Shown here in pieces: positions 8,013-13,566 of a stretch of DNA of 22,391 nucleotides. A model generated the notes under the pieces. It ran no database searches. It was not told the DNA's origin and saw only the letters and a list, made by a program, of their open reading frames with translations. A program made the translations under genes and the position numbers. The stretch comes from a virus. The stretch is from IMG/VR virus record IMGVR_UViG_3300013233_000572, positions 1-22,391 of that record; one strand, written 5' to 3'. Each line of letters opens with the position of its first letter. Position 1 is the stretch's first letter.

Positions 8013-8030
8013 TGTTTCACTTCTGAAACA
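8013..8030. promoter_or_regulatory. Operator copy 2, TGTTTCA-N4-TGAAACA
   Basis: The same arms as the site at 7949-7966 with a different centre (TGTTTCACTTCTGAAACA). The start-to-start distance is 64 bases, about six helical turns, which would suit cooperative looping. The site is upstream of the late promoter, away from any start codon. Confidence 0.7.
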
Positions 8031-8070
8031 GACCCCCTCCCTATCCCTCCCCCTTATCCGGAGAAAGATA

Positions 8071-8106
8071 GGAAGATTCGGCGGAATTCCATGCCTCGAA
8101 TCTTCC
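8071..8106. repeat. Inverted repeat with 10-base arms near the small terminase gene
   Basis: Arms GGAAGATTCG (8071-8080) and CGAATCTTCC (8097-8106) are exact reverse complements separated by 16 bases, and the loop contains a GGAATTCC palindrome (8083-8090). There is no T run beside it. Its position upstream of the packaging genes makes a packaging or regulatory site possible. Confidence 0.55.
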
Positions 8107-8306
8107 GACCCTCCCCGGCCCCCAATCAGGATCCTAGATCCCTCTCCAGATCCAGGATCCCACCCCCACGCCCCGGAGTGGTACCCGATCACCTGACGCC
8201 CTCCCACCTCACTCCTCACCCCCCTCCGTAGGTTCCCCCCGCTCCTCTCTCCGCCCTCCCCGGCGCGGAAAAAACGTGGAACATGAAATAAATCCCATTA
8301 CTATTG

Positions 8307-8334
8307 TTGACACTAGTTATATTAGTGGTAATAT
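8307..8334 (+). promoter_or_regulatory. Strong extended -10 promoter of the accessory operon
   Basis: TTGACA (8307-8312), 16-base spacer, then TAATAT (8329-8334) preceded by TGG, an extended -10. A GTAATATTAC palindrome (8328-8337) covers the -10 and an ACTA...TAGT pair (8312-8326) covers the spacer, so it may be repressed. The expected transcript start is near 8341. Confidence 0.75.
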
Positions 8335-8340
8335 TACTAC

Positions 8341-8364
8341 GTGGGAGGCAATAAAGCCCCCACC
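8341..8364 (+). other. Hairpin at the 5' end of the accessory transcript
   Basis: GTGGGAGGC and GCCCCCAC pair around an AATAAA loop with one bulged base. It begins at the predicted first transcribed base, so the message would start with a stable stem, a feature known to protect messenger RNA from 5' decay. A ribosome site (AGGAGA, 8368-8373) follows immediately. Confidence 0.5.
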
Positions 8365-8379
8365 GCCAGGAGAGACACC

Positions 8380-8814
8380 ATGACCCACACCGGAATCAAA
8401 ACCGACGGATTTGCCTTTGTCGAAGACAATGCGGGGGGCTTGCATCTGTACGGCCTGGCATCGGGCCAGGTGGTCGTGTACAGCGGCGGCCTGGAGCATT
8501 GGGGAGACGCCCTCAAGGCGGGACTCGAGACACTGCGCGACGGTGACGACATCAGCGATTGGGTGGTCACCGGCGTCGAGACCGACGACGACGGCATCAT
8601 CCGCGAGACCGGCGAGACGACCGCCGACCAGGCGACCGACGCCACCAAGGCAATCTGGCAGGCCGATTGGGAGAGCGTGCTCAACGACACCAACGGGTGC
8701 TATCAGATCGTCTACGACGAGGATGGTCTGTATTGCGACCGCGACCGCCTGGGGGCGTCTGCCGAGGCGGCCTTAATCGGCATCGGCGCGATTGAGCCCG
8801 AGACCGACGACTGA
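8380..8814 (+). CDS. Highly acidic 144-residue protein, possible DNA mimic
   Basis: First gene behind the strong promoter at 8307, with an AGGAGA ribosome site six bases before ATG 8380. By my count the product has 31 Asp/Glu against 7 Lys/Arg, a net charge near -24 in 144 residues, with clusters such as GDDISDW and VETDDDG. It has no membrane segment or signal peptide. I do not recognise a family. Extreme acidity plus strong early-type expression is the profile of DNA-mimic proteins such as Ocr or ArdA, which block host restriction enzymes. That is analogy, not homology; many unrelated phage proteins are acidic. Confidence 0.8.
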   Translation: MTHTGIKTDGFAFVEDNAGGLHLYGLASGQVVVYSGGLEHWGDALKAGLETLRDGDDISDWVVTGVETDDDGIIRETGETTADQATDATKAIWQADWESVLNDTNGCYQIVYDEDGLYCDRDRLGASAEAALIGIGAIEPETDD

Positions 8815-8863
8815 CACCCCATTACCCCGTCTGCCACGGCGCCGACGCGCAAGGAGAAGAAAA

Positions 8864-9172
8864 ATGAAACTTTACACCTACTTTTTGACCGCTGGATCTG
8901 AAAATCAGATTAGGGAGGGAGCGTTTATCCATTTTGCTGATTTGCTTCCAAAGATTTCATCGCAAGAACGGTGGGCGGTTGGTGAATTCGGGGATGGTTG
9001 GGTGCGCCTGCTCAATGAGCCGGAAACGGACGCAGACGGTCTGGCGGATGCGCCTATCGGAAACCCTCTCCCTGTCCGATGCACTGTGCGGCATCCCGGA
9101 ACCCACCCGTGCGGTCGTATTTGGTGGCTTGAGCCGACTGCTGAGGTGTACGTGCTTGTGCGGGAGGATTAA
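8864..9172 (+). CDS. Unknown 102-residue protein
   Basis: Begins MKLYTYFLTAGSENQIREGA at ATG 8864 with a good ribosome site (AAGGAG, seven bases upstream), 49 bases after the previous gene. It has mixed alpha/beta character, with aromatic stretches at the end (CGRIWWLEPTAEVYVLVRED). Base composition is lower in GC than the neighbouring genes over its first 100 bases, which hints at separate acquisition. No catalytic pattern or known family is apparent. It is co-directional with the acidic protein and probably shares its transcript. Confidence 0.75.
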   Translation: MKLYTYFLTAGSENQIREGAFIHFADLLPKISSQERWAVGEFGDGWVRLLNEPETDADGLADAPIGNPLPVRCTVRHPGTHPCGRIWWLEPTAEVYVLVRED

Positions 9173-9176
9173 AAAA

Positions 9177-9350
9177 ATGACAAGTAGAGAGCGAAAAGAA
9201 TCGCGGCTTGCCAGACGTATTGAATGGGCAGGGAAAGCGCGAAAACGTGCAGATGAATCGACCACTGAATTGAAACGACCATGCGGGAGAGCCATTGGCT
9301 TGATGTGCCATATTTTCCATCAAACTCCCGCACCAACGCACGTCGGCTGA
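9177..9350 (+). CDS. Small basic protein with DUF3560-like N-terminus
   Basis: A 57-residue frame from ATG 9177, four bases after the previous stop. The opening, MTSRERKESRLARRIEWAGK, followed by ARKRADES, is rich in Arg/Lys/Glu, helical, and similar to the start of DUF3560 proteins (M-x-x-RERLEAR-x-x-RREWA). That family is usually far longer, so this may be a remnant or just a similar helix. The last 25 residues are not helix-like and overlap the next frame. The ribosome site is weak (GGAGG at 9164-9168, with an A run between). The 3' end overlaps the 9281 frame by 70 bases. Confidence 0.5.
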   Translation: MTSRERKESRLARRIEWAGKARKRADESTTELKRPCGRAIGLMCHIFHQTPAPTHVG

Positions 9351-9412
9351 AAAAGCGTCTGGATGATATCCGTGCGAAACGGGCCCGGACGGAGCACAAG
9401 GAAAAAATCTGA
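9281..9412 (+). CDS. Small basic protein overlapping its neighbour
   Basis: A 43-residue frame, MRESHWLDVPYFPSNSRTNA then a strongly basic helix (RRLKKRLDDIRAKRARTEHK). Its TGA stop shares one base with the ATG of the next gene at 9412, a coupling arrangement used throughout this genome, which supports the frame. The start has no ribosome site and lies inside the 9177 gene. It could be translated by re-initiation, be a C-terminal extension reached by frameshift from the 9177 frame, or be chance. Confidence 0.45.
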   Translation: MRESHWLDVPYFPSNSRTNARRLKKRLDDIRAKRARTEHKEKI

Positions 9413-9837
9413 TGGACATCACCACGACCGGAGACAAAACACAGGGCCGCCTATTTTCTGGGCCGATCCATACGGGCTGGGATCTGCTCGGCACTGTCAC
9501 CCGGGATGGATACGACACCGGAGCGTTGATGAGGACACCCGCTGGCAACCTCGTACAGGTCAATGCTGGGGCTGTCAGATCGCTGCCACCCAATATATCC
9601 CCGCCCCTCATGACCCCAGGCCGCTTCATCGAATGTCTCCGGCGGTGCAAGGTCCAGCCCGAATCGGCGGGGTGTCGGGGTGCACGTCTGGTGCTGGTTG
9701 AGGGGCTCGCCCAGGCCCAGGCGGCACGAGAGGTTGAGTGCGCGCCGGTGACAGTGTGGAGAGTCGTCAAATCGCTTCAGGCAGCAGAAAAAAGGATCCC
9801 GTCAAATCTGCCGACCAGCCCACCGCCCGATGTGTAG
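9412..9837 (+). CDS. KorA/TrfB-like transcriptional regulator
   Basis: A 141-residue protein. The N-terminal part carries a short motif common in phage and plasmid regulators, DTGALMRTPAGNLVQVNAGAV. The second half (about residues 66-128) matches the KorA/TrfB DNA-binding domain: TPGRFIECLRRCKVQP, then RLVLVEGLAQAQAAREVECA with PVTVWRVVKSL as the helix-turn-helix and recognition helix. KorA of IncP plasmids binds a TGTTT...AAACA palindrome. The repeated TGTTTCA-N4-TGAAACA sites upstream of the late operon have the same outer arms and are an attractive target; that link is inference. Its 3' end overlaps the convergent resolvase gene by 36 bases. Confidence 0.8.
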   Translation: MDITTTGDKTQGRLFSGPIHTGWDLLGTVTRDGYDTGALMRTPAGNLVQVNAGAVRSLPPNISPPLMTPGRFIECLRRCKVQPESAGCRGARLVLVEGLAQAQAAREVECAPVTVWRVVKSLQAAEKRIPSNLPTSPPPDV

Positions 9838-10335
9838 CGCGTCCGCAATCCCATCGTCTTTCTGGCGTGAGAAGTTAAGATTTGGGAACAACCGCGCCGC
9901 CTCGGCCCGGGAATGGGCCTTGATGGCCTTGCGGTGCCGGGTGCTGGCCTGGGCCCGGAACCGCTTGGCCTCGGCATCTGACAGGCCATCCGGGACGATC
10001 ACCTTGGGCCGCGCCGGGAACCCCCCGACGGATTTCTGCCACTGGCTGGGGAGGACAAGGTGGAGCGGGATCTTGAGCATCAAAACGCCCATCTGAACGA
10101 CCCCGAATCCGACACCGAAAGTGAAATTTCCCACGGTGCCGAATTGGGGCCCGGCGTTGACTCGTTCGATCCCGGCGATGACGGGGTGAAAATTCCGCCA
10201 GATCATGCGTAACAGCCTGGCCAGTGCCACATGATCCGGCGGCATCTCCCACACCCTGGCATCGGTCCCTTCGAGCGGCACCAAAGCCAGCGCACCAGTC
10301 TTTCCGGGATCGATTCCGAGGGCGTATCGGGTCAC
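9802..10335 (-). CDS. RuvC-like Holliday-junction resolvase
   Basis: A 177-residue nuclease. It opens with the RuvC signature TRYALGIDPGKTGALALV (Asp9), has the second acidic residue Glu57 in VIAGIERV, and the C-terminal acidic pair and last Asp in QKDDGIADALHIGRWA (Asp160/161, Asp165). All RNase H-fold metal ligands are therefore present. It would cut branched recombination or replication intermediates so that DNA can be packaged. The frame is open further upstream, but GTG 10335 is chosen because it overlaps the upstream stop as GTGA and begins directly with the conserved motif. It is the last gene of the early minus-strand operon. Confidence 0.9.
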   Translation of the reverse strand: MTRYALGIDPGKTGALALVPLEGTDARVWEMPPDHVALARLLRMIWRNFHPVIAGIERVNAGPQFGTVGNFTFGVGFGVVQMGVLMLKIPLHLVLPSQWQKSVGGFPARPKVIVPDGLSDAEAKRFRAQASTRHRKAIKAHSRAEAARLFPNLNFSRQKDDGIADALHIGRWAGRQI

Positions 10336-10493
10336 CGAATCAGCCACCAGAGAGCGACCCACACCCCGATGGTGCAGAGCCCCGCCACGATCCCCGATCC
10401 GGCGATGAATCGACCATCCCGGCATCCCTCGTCACAGGCACATGATGCGCGGCGTGCGACCTCGTGGGGCACCGTTTTGACCCCGCTACTCAT
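10332..10493 (-). CDS. 53-residue single-span membrane protein
   Basis: Reads MSSGVKTVPHEVARRASCAC at the start and ends in one hydrophobic segment (GIVAGLCTIGVWVALWWLIR). The ATG at 10493 overlaps the stop of the upstream gene by eight bases and its TGA overlaps the GTG of the resolvase as GTGA, so both ends fit the operon's tight coupling. The C-terminal anchor with a short cytoplasmic, Cys-containing N-terminus (CACDEGC) suggests an inner-membrane peptide. Function is unknown; superinfection exclusion or modulation of a host membrane process is possible. Confidence 0.65.
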   Translation of the reverse strand: MSSGVKTVPHEVARRASCACDEGCRDGRFIAGSGIVAGLCTIGVWVALWWLIR

Positions 10494-10734
10494 CGAGATC
10501 CTCAGTGGCCTGAGTCACCATCCGCCAGATCCCCAGCGCGGCCTTGTCATCCATCCACCGGACCTCAAACTCACTCCCGCACTGCTCCGCAGCCTCCTTG
10601 ATCTGCTTCCGGGGAATGCGCTTGGCACCAGTCATTTTCAGGCACTGGCCCGGGGTCAAATTGCACAGAAGCTCAGCAAGCTCGCTCATCGGCTTCCCCG
10701 GCATCGGCTCATCGTTCAGAATTTCGTAGCTCAT
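10486..10734 (-). CDS. Unknown early protein, 82 residues
   Basis: Starts MSYEILNDEPMPGKPMSELA at ATG 10734 with a strong ribosome site (AAGGAGA). The frame is open to 10776, but that start has no such site. The central section (LTPGQCLKMTGAKRIPRKQI) followed by AAEQCGSEFEVRWMDDKAALGIWRM looks like a small alpha/beta domain of the kind found in phage proteins that modulate host enzymes. No specific family is recognised. It lies between the replication genes and the membrane peptide. Confidence 0.75.
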   Translation of the reverse strand: MSYEILNDEPMPGKPMSELAELLCNLTPGQCLKMTGAKRIPRKQIKEAAEQCGSEFEVRWMDDKAALGIWRMVTQATEDLDE

Positions 10735-10824
10735 TTTGTCTCCTTTTCGTCGTTTTACGGCATCAGCACCACGCAAATGCCTCTAAATTCAAATTTCCCT
10801 TCTACGCTCAAAAAACATACCAAC
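10735..10824. other. AT-richer gap in the replication operon
   Basis: Ninety bases between two minus-strand genes, richer in A and T than the surroundings. A loose minus-strand promoter (TTGAGC, 18-base spacer, TTTAGA) can be read but is weak. The stretch also provides the ribosome site for the 10734 gene. No terminator is evident. Confidence 0.3.
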
Positions 10825-11478
10825 CTAGGGTAGGGTACCGGCTAGGGTCAGATCGTGGCTCATGGGCCCCTTAGCGGGCATCCCTTGTGCGCCTCCCAAG
10901 TTGTGCGCCCACCGCACAAACGCTCCGGTATCGATATCCACCACCGCCAGCGCCTTTGACCCGGATATTGCTCGACCGAATTTCTCGGCCCGACCGCAGC
11001 CGTTGGGACACGGCCCGGCGTAGGCATGCCGGGGATTGGTCGGGAGGCGATGAAAAATCACCACCCCATCCCGGCATGGACACTCGCCCTCTACGGCCTC
11101 GTCCACGTCCTTGGCGACCAGGGCGAGTTCATCACACGCTGATTTACCGTCTGCCATAGCCGTAACAATCTCCGCCTTGTAACACCGGCTCGCCGCCACC
11201 TCATGCAGCGACATCTCCGGCTCCGGTGCGGTCTGCCGCTGGTGCTGGGGCTTGGCGTCACCCCCCACCTCGTCCAGCGCTGTCACCATGTCGGCTTGCA
11301 CCGGCAGAGCCCGTATTTTGTGATTGTCCAGCAGGTGGGAGACGGCCCGCTCCCAGGCCCATGCGGGCCACGCCTGGAAACGCCGGTACAGGGCGGCAGT
11401 GAGTTCCGGGCCATAGGACTGGCCGGGGCGGTGGGTCTCCAGGCGATGAATGCCATCCTGAAATTCCTGGATGGTCAT
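10825..11478 (-). CDS. Replication-operon protein with Cys zinc motif
   Basis: A 217-residue protein overlapping the replication-initiation gene as ATGA. The N-terminal 70 residues (MTIQEFQDGIHRLETHRPGQ, then an Ala/Trp/Arg-rich helical part) resemble the opening of phage proteins that accompany O-like initiators. The middle carries CPCRDGVVIFHRLP and further on GPCPNGCGRAEK, four Cys spaced like a zinc ribbon. A role as helicase-loader-like partner or ssDNA-binding accessory is inferred from position next to the initiator; no Walker motif is present, so it is not a DnaC-type ATPase. Confidence 0.75.
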   Translation of the reverse strand: MTIQEFQDGIHRLETHRPGQSYGPELTAALYRRFQAWPAWAWERAVSHLLDNHKIRALPVQADMVTALDEVGGDAKPQHQRQTAPEPEMSLHEVAASRCYKAEIVTAMADGKSACDELALVAKDVDEAVEGECPCRDGVVIFHRLPTNPRHAYAGPCPNGCGRAEKFGRAISGSKALAVVDIDTGAFVRWAHNLGGAQGMPAKGPMSHDLTLAGTLP

Positions 11479-12344
11479 TTTTCAAACTCCTTGAACCAAG
11501 AATTCGAGGTGAGTTCGGACACCGGTTTGCCCCTACCACCCCCACGGTCCTGGGCTCGGTTCAGCCAGCCGATCAAGAATTTACGGACGCCCTTGGCGGT
11601 TTTTCGCCGCTCCGGTGATGCATCGCACCACATGGCCGCCTTCCGCACCTCGCCAATCACGTCCATGCCGGGATAGGTCTCGGCATATCGAGCGATGTCG
11701 TCAGCGGTGACCGAGTGAGATCCGTCCCGGGGAATCAGCGGGATCGAAACGACCGCCACAACGGGGGGGCCGGAGGCAGATTCTTCTGGCTCCGGACAAG
11801 ACGGAGGATCTTCGGAGAGTTCGTCAGAACTCGGAGAAGATCCGGAGTCAAGATCCTGTTCCTGTTCCTGCTCCTGTTCCTGTTCCTGTTCCTGTTCCTG
11901 TTTTCGGCAATGGTTCGCGAATGGTTCCGGCAACGCTTTGGTATACCGTTCCCCATACCCTTCGACAGTGGTTTTAACTCGTTGAAAATGCTTGACCTGC
12001 ATTGGGCATTCTGGAATCAGGTCAACATCGTTGATCCACGACTTCACCACATTCGGGTTGTCGGGTGGGTTGTACTTGAGGAAGTTCGGAACCGCCAAAA
12101 ATGCGGCCGATTCATCATGCTCAATCAACCCTTTCGATAATGGTTCCCGATACCCTTTGGCATACCCTTTCTGGTCCATACCAAGCTCTGCCGCCATTCC
12201 TGGAATCGTGGCCCTCATTGCACCAATCCTGGTCATATTCGGATGCGTCAAAATGAACAGAAAAATAAGTTTCCCATCCCCTGACATGCCCATGAATTTC
12301 GCATCGCTCCAGATCCTGACATCGATCTTCCGGTATCTCGCCAT
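11475..12344 (-). CDS. Phage replication-initiation protein (O-like)
   Basis: A 289-residue protein with a typical phage replisome-organiser N-terminus: ARYRKIDVRIWSDAKFMGMS, then LIFLFILTHPNMTRIGAMRA, a winged-helix domain up to about residue 100 (LKYNPPDNPNVVKSW). The middle is a low-complexity linker with a (QE)n run at 149-165 and a Ser/Glu/Pro-rich stretch. The C-terminal domain (residues 210-289) is helical with Trp/Arg-rich segments. In lambda O the initiator gene contains the origin in the equivalent linker; here the DNA encoding the linker carries hexamer repeats and a large inverted repeat. The gene's A of ATG is shared with the upstream stop (TGATG). Confidence 0.85.
   Translation of the reverse strand: MARYRKIDVRIWSDAKFMGMSGDGKLIFLFILTHPNMTRIGAMRATIPGMAAELGMDQKGYAKGYREPLSKGLIEHDESAAFLAVPNFLKYNPPDNPNVVKSWINDVDLIPECPMQVKHFQRVKTTVEGYGERYTKALPEPFANHCRKQEQEQEQEQEQEQEQDLDSGSSPSSDELSEDPPSCPEPEESASGPPVVAVVSIPLIPRDGSHSVTADDIARYAETYPGMDVIGEVRKAAMWCDASPERRKTAKGVRKFLIGWLNRAQDRGGGRGKPVSELTSNSWFKEFEK
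11806..11843. repeat. Interrupted inverted repeat in the initiator gene
   Basis: GGATCTTC-GGA-GAGTTC-GTCA-GAACTC-GGA-GAAGATCC: two nested perfect arms (8 and 6 bases) with a symmetrical GGA/GGA internal mismatch and a 4-base loop. It lies ten bases from the hexamer array. It may be part of a replication origin. Confidence 0.65.
11854..11901. repeat. Eight tandem TCCTGT hexamers (candidate iterons)
   Basis: Eight head-to-tail 6-base units, seven identical and one (11866-11871) TCCTGC. On the coding strand they encode the Gln-Glu repeat of the initiator. Either a slippage-prone microsatellite or initiator-binding repeats of an origin; the nearby inverted repeat and position inside the initiator gene favour the second. 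Confidence 0.8.
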
Positions 12345-12835
12345 CAGTCCTCCACCCCCAAAATCACTGCCGCACTGATAACCCCCACACGCTCCCCACG
12401 CTCGAATACCGGACGGTCAAACCGCACCGTCACGCACCTCTCACCTGGGGTGTGTTTGAGCACCTCTCCCCGCTGGTCGCTGTCACCCACACGTGCCCAA
12501 ATAACCTGTCCCGGGGTGTAGACGGGGCGAGGGTCAAGGGAGACCCGGTGAGAGGCCCCAACAATCCCCTGGCGGCGCCTTGAGCGGGCCACGTCCTGAA
12601 CGGTGACGACACCAGCGCGGCGTTTTTTGATGTAAGCCTTCCTTGCATGGGACCGATTGCAGCCCTTGCGCTTGCGAAAAATGTATGGACGCTCCCCTTC
12701 GCGCCGCACCAGCCGCTTACCGCACCAGACGCATACCCTGGCCCCCAAATTCGGCGACCCGCCCCGGAGAGACAGGGGGCGGGCCGCCTGGGCCGATGGG
12801 GGACGGCCCAATGGGGTGGGGGAGGGGTGAGTCAC
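12344..12835 (-). CDS. Zinc-motif protein of the early operon
   Basis: A 163-residue basic protein starting at GTG 12835, overlapping the upstream stop as GTGA. A zinc-finger-like segment (CVWCGKRLVRREGERPY, then RKRKGCNRSH) occupies about residues 35-62, flanked by Arg/Lys-rich helices. The C-terminal part (VYTPGQVIWARVGDSDQRGE to ERVGVISAAVILG) looks like a small beta-barrel that could bind DNA or RNA. The first 30 residues are Pro-rich and may not be part of the mature fold. Function is unknown; nucleic-acid binding is likely from composition and motif. Confidence 0.75.
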   Translation of the reverse strand: MTHPSPTPLGRPPSAQAARPLSLRGGSPNLGARVCVWCGKRLVRREGERPYIFRKRKGCNRSHARKAYIKKRRAGVVTVQDVARSRRRQGIVGASHRVSLDPRPVYTPGQVIWARVGDSDQRGEVLKHTPGERCVTVRFDRPVFERGERVGVISAAVILGVED

Positions 12836-13221
12836 CCGATCCGCTCAAGCTGCCGACGTTTCTGGATCATCGCCATCCGCTCGGTGAGCACCCCCATATC
12901 CTTGACGGCCTGGACATAGGTGGTCATCAGCAACGCCTCTTCATCCTTAGGTGCCACCGGCACCGGTCGGGAGTGACTCACCTCCTGGGCCATGTAATAG
13001 AGGGGGTAGAATTTCCCCGTGACCAGCATGATGCGGATCACCTCGTCCAGGTCGGCGGTCTCCCGGCGCTCCGGGTTGGTTACCGCCTTCAGCCTGTCGT
13101 AGGCCCGCTCTGCGGAGAGTGAGGGCCACACCTCGGCGGCCACCGCCTTGCGGTTGGAGCCATGGATGCAAGCCCCCACGGCATCCTGCCAGCCGTCGAA
13201 AAATAGTGGTTCCTGGCCCAT
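12832..13221 (-). CDS. CII-like phage regulatory protein
   Basis: A 129-residue protein whose first 80 residues follow the pattern of the phage regulatory CII family (Phage_CP76 type): DAVGACIHGSNRKAVAAEVW, PSLSAERAYDRLKAVTNPER, then LDEVIRIMLVTGKFYPLYYM. This family binds DNA and controls the lysis-lysogeny choice. It lies directly downstream of the cro-like gene in the same direction, the same place as lambda cII. The C-terminal 40 residues form a probable coiled coil. A run of G (GGGGGG) before the start at ATG 13221 may act as a ribosome site and lies next to a double hairpin. Confidence 0.75.
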   Translation of the reverse strand: MGQEPLFFDGWQDAVGACIHGSNRKAVAAEVWPSLSAERAYDRLKAVTNPERRETADLDEVIRIMLVTGKFYPLYYMAQEVSHSRPVPVAPKDEEALLMTTYVQAVKDMGVLTERMAMIQKRRQLERIG

Positions 13222-13232
13222 CTATACCCCCC

Positions 13233-13271
13233 TGTCCCCGCCTGTCCCCCAATAGGGGACACAGGGGGACA
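13233..13271. promoter_or_regulatory. Double inverted repeat between cro-like and cII-like genes
   Basis: TGTCCCC-GCC-TGTCCCC-CAATA-GGGGACA-CAG-GGGGACA: each 7-base arm occurs twice on each side with 3-base spacers, forming a 7+7 base-pair stem interrupted by one internal loop. It would fold in the leader just before the cII-like gene and close to its G-rich ribosome site. No T run follows, so control of translation or an antitermination element is more likely than simple termination. Confidence 0.65.
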
Positions 13272-13319
13272 CCCAATCAGGTGACACTTGTGACGTGGGA
13301 TTCGCGGGGTGCGGAGACA

Positions 13320-13520
13320 TCAGGCCGTCTTCTGGCCTGGGACCGATCCCGGGTTCATTTTCGCTGCGGATATGCGGCCACTTGTCAGCCGCTCGATCTG
13401 CAACGCCCGCAACGGCGGGATGACTTTCCACTGGTACACCGCCTGGGTACTCACACCCAGTGCCTTTGCCATCTCGGCCATGCCGCCGAACTCGTCCGCG
13501 ATTTGCTTGATGCTCATCAT
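13320..13520 (-). CDS. Cro/YdaS-like helix-turn-helix repressor
   Basis: A 66-residue DNA-binding protein: a helix-turn-helix (FGGMAEMAKALGVSTQAVYQ, with WKVIPPLRALQIERL after it) in the form seen in YdaS/Cro-type antirepressors. It is divergent from the CI-like repressor gene and starts the early replication operon. It would compete at the operators in the 13530-13566 region and favour lytic growth. ATG codons at 13520 and 13517 are both possible. There is no ribosome site, and the predicted transcript start coincides with the ATG, so the message may be leaderless. Confidence 0.88.
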   Translation of the reverse strand: MMSIKQIADEFGGMAEMAKALGVSTQAVYQWKVIPPLRALQIERLTSGRISAAKMNPGSVPGQKTA

Positions 13521-13527
13521 GCCGGAG

Positions 13528-13556
13528 ATTCAAGCACACTTGATAAATGGTGTCAA
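13528..13556 (-). promoter_or_regulatory. Early leftward promoter (cro-like operon)
   Basis: Minus strand: TTGACA (13556-13551), 17-base spacer, TTGAAT (13533-13528) preceded by TGC (extended -10). The operator at 13553-13566 overlaps the -35 and the one at 13530-13543 overlaps the -10. The architecture matches the promoter at 15497. Confidence 0.85.
13530..13543. promoter_or_regulatory. CI-type operator, TCAAGCACACTTGA
   Basis: A perfect 5-base inverted repeat (TCAAG/CTTGA) with a 4-base centre, covering the -10 of the cro-like promoter. One of four related sites in the window. Confidence 0.85.
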
Positions 13557-13566
13557 GGATGCTTGC
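13553..13566. promoter_or_regulatory. CI-type operator, TCAAGGATGCTTGC
   Basis: The same motif with one mismatch in the last base, covering the -35 of the cro-like promoter. Centre-to-centre distance to its partner is 23 bases, about two helical turns. It lies 27 bases upstream of the repressor's start and may also affect the repressor's own expression. Confidence 0.8.

Larger units (their letters stand above)
7941..8379. other. Non-coding control region between late and accessory operons
   Basis: About 440 bases without a credible gene. It holds the late promoter and its two operators, a GGGGCA hairpin, a 10-base inverted repeat at 8071-8106, a cluster of GATCC words around 8127-8160, and a strongly pyrimidine-biased stretch on the plus strand (about 8031-8065 and 8195-8265). 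It ends with the divergent plus-strand promoter at 8307 and an untranslated leader hairpin. The short open frames across it have Pro/Ser/Arg-rich products without domain character and were not called. Confidence 0.7.

Noticed and set aside
7969-8219. Open frames on both strands of the control region
   Set aside because: They cross operators and hairpins, have Pro/Ser/Arg-rich products and no domain or ribosome site.
11854-11901. CRISPR array
   Set aside because: Six-base head-to-tail units without spacers; not a CRISPR. No other regularly spaced repeats were seen in the window.
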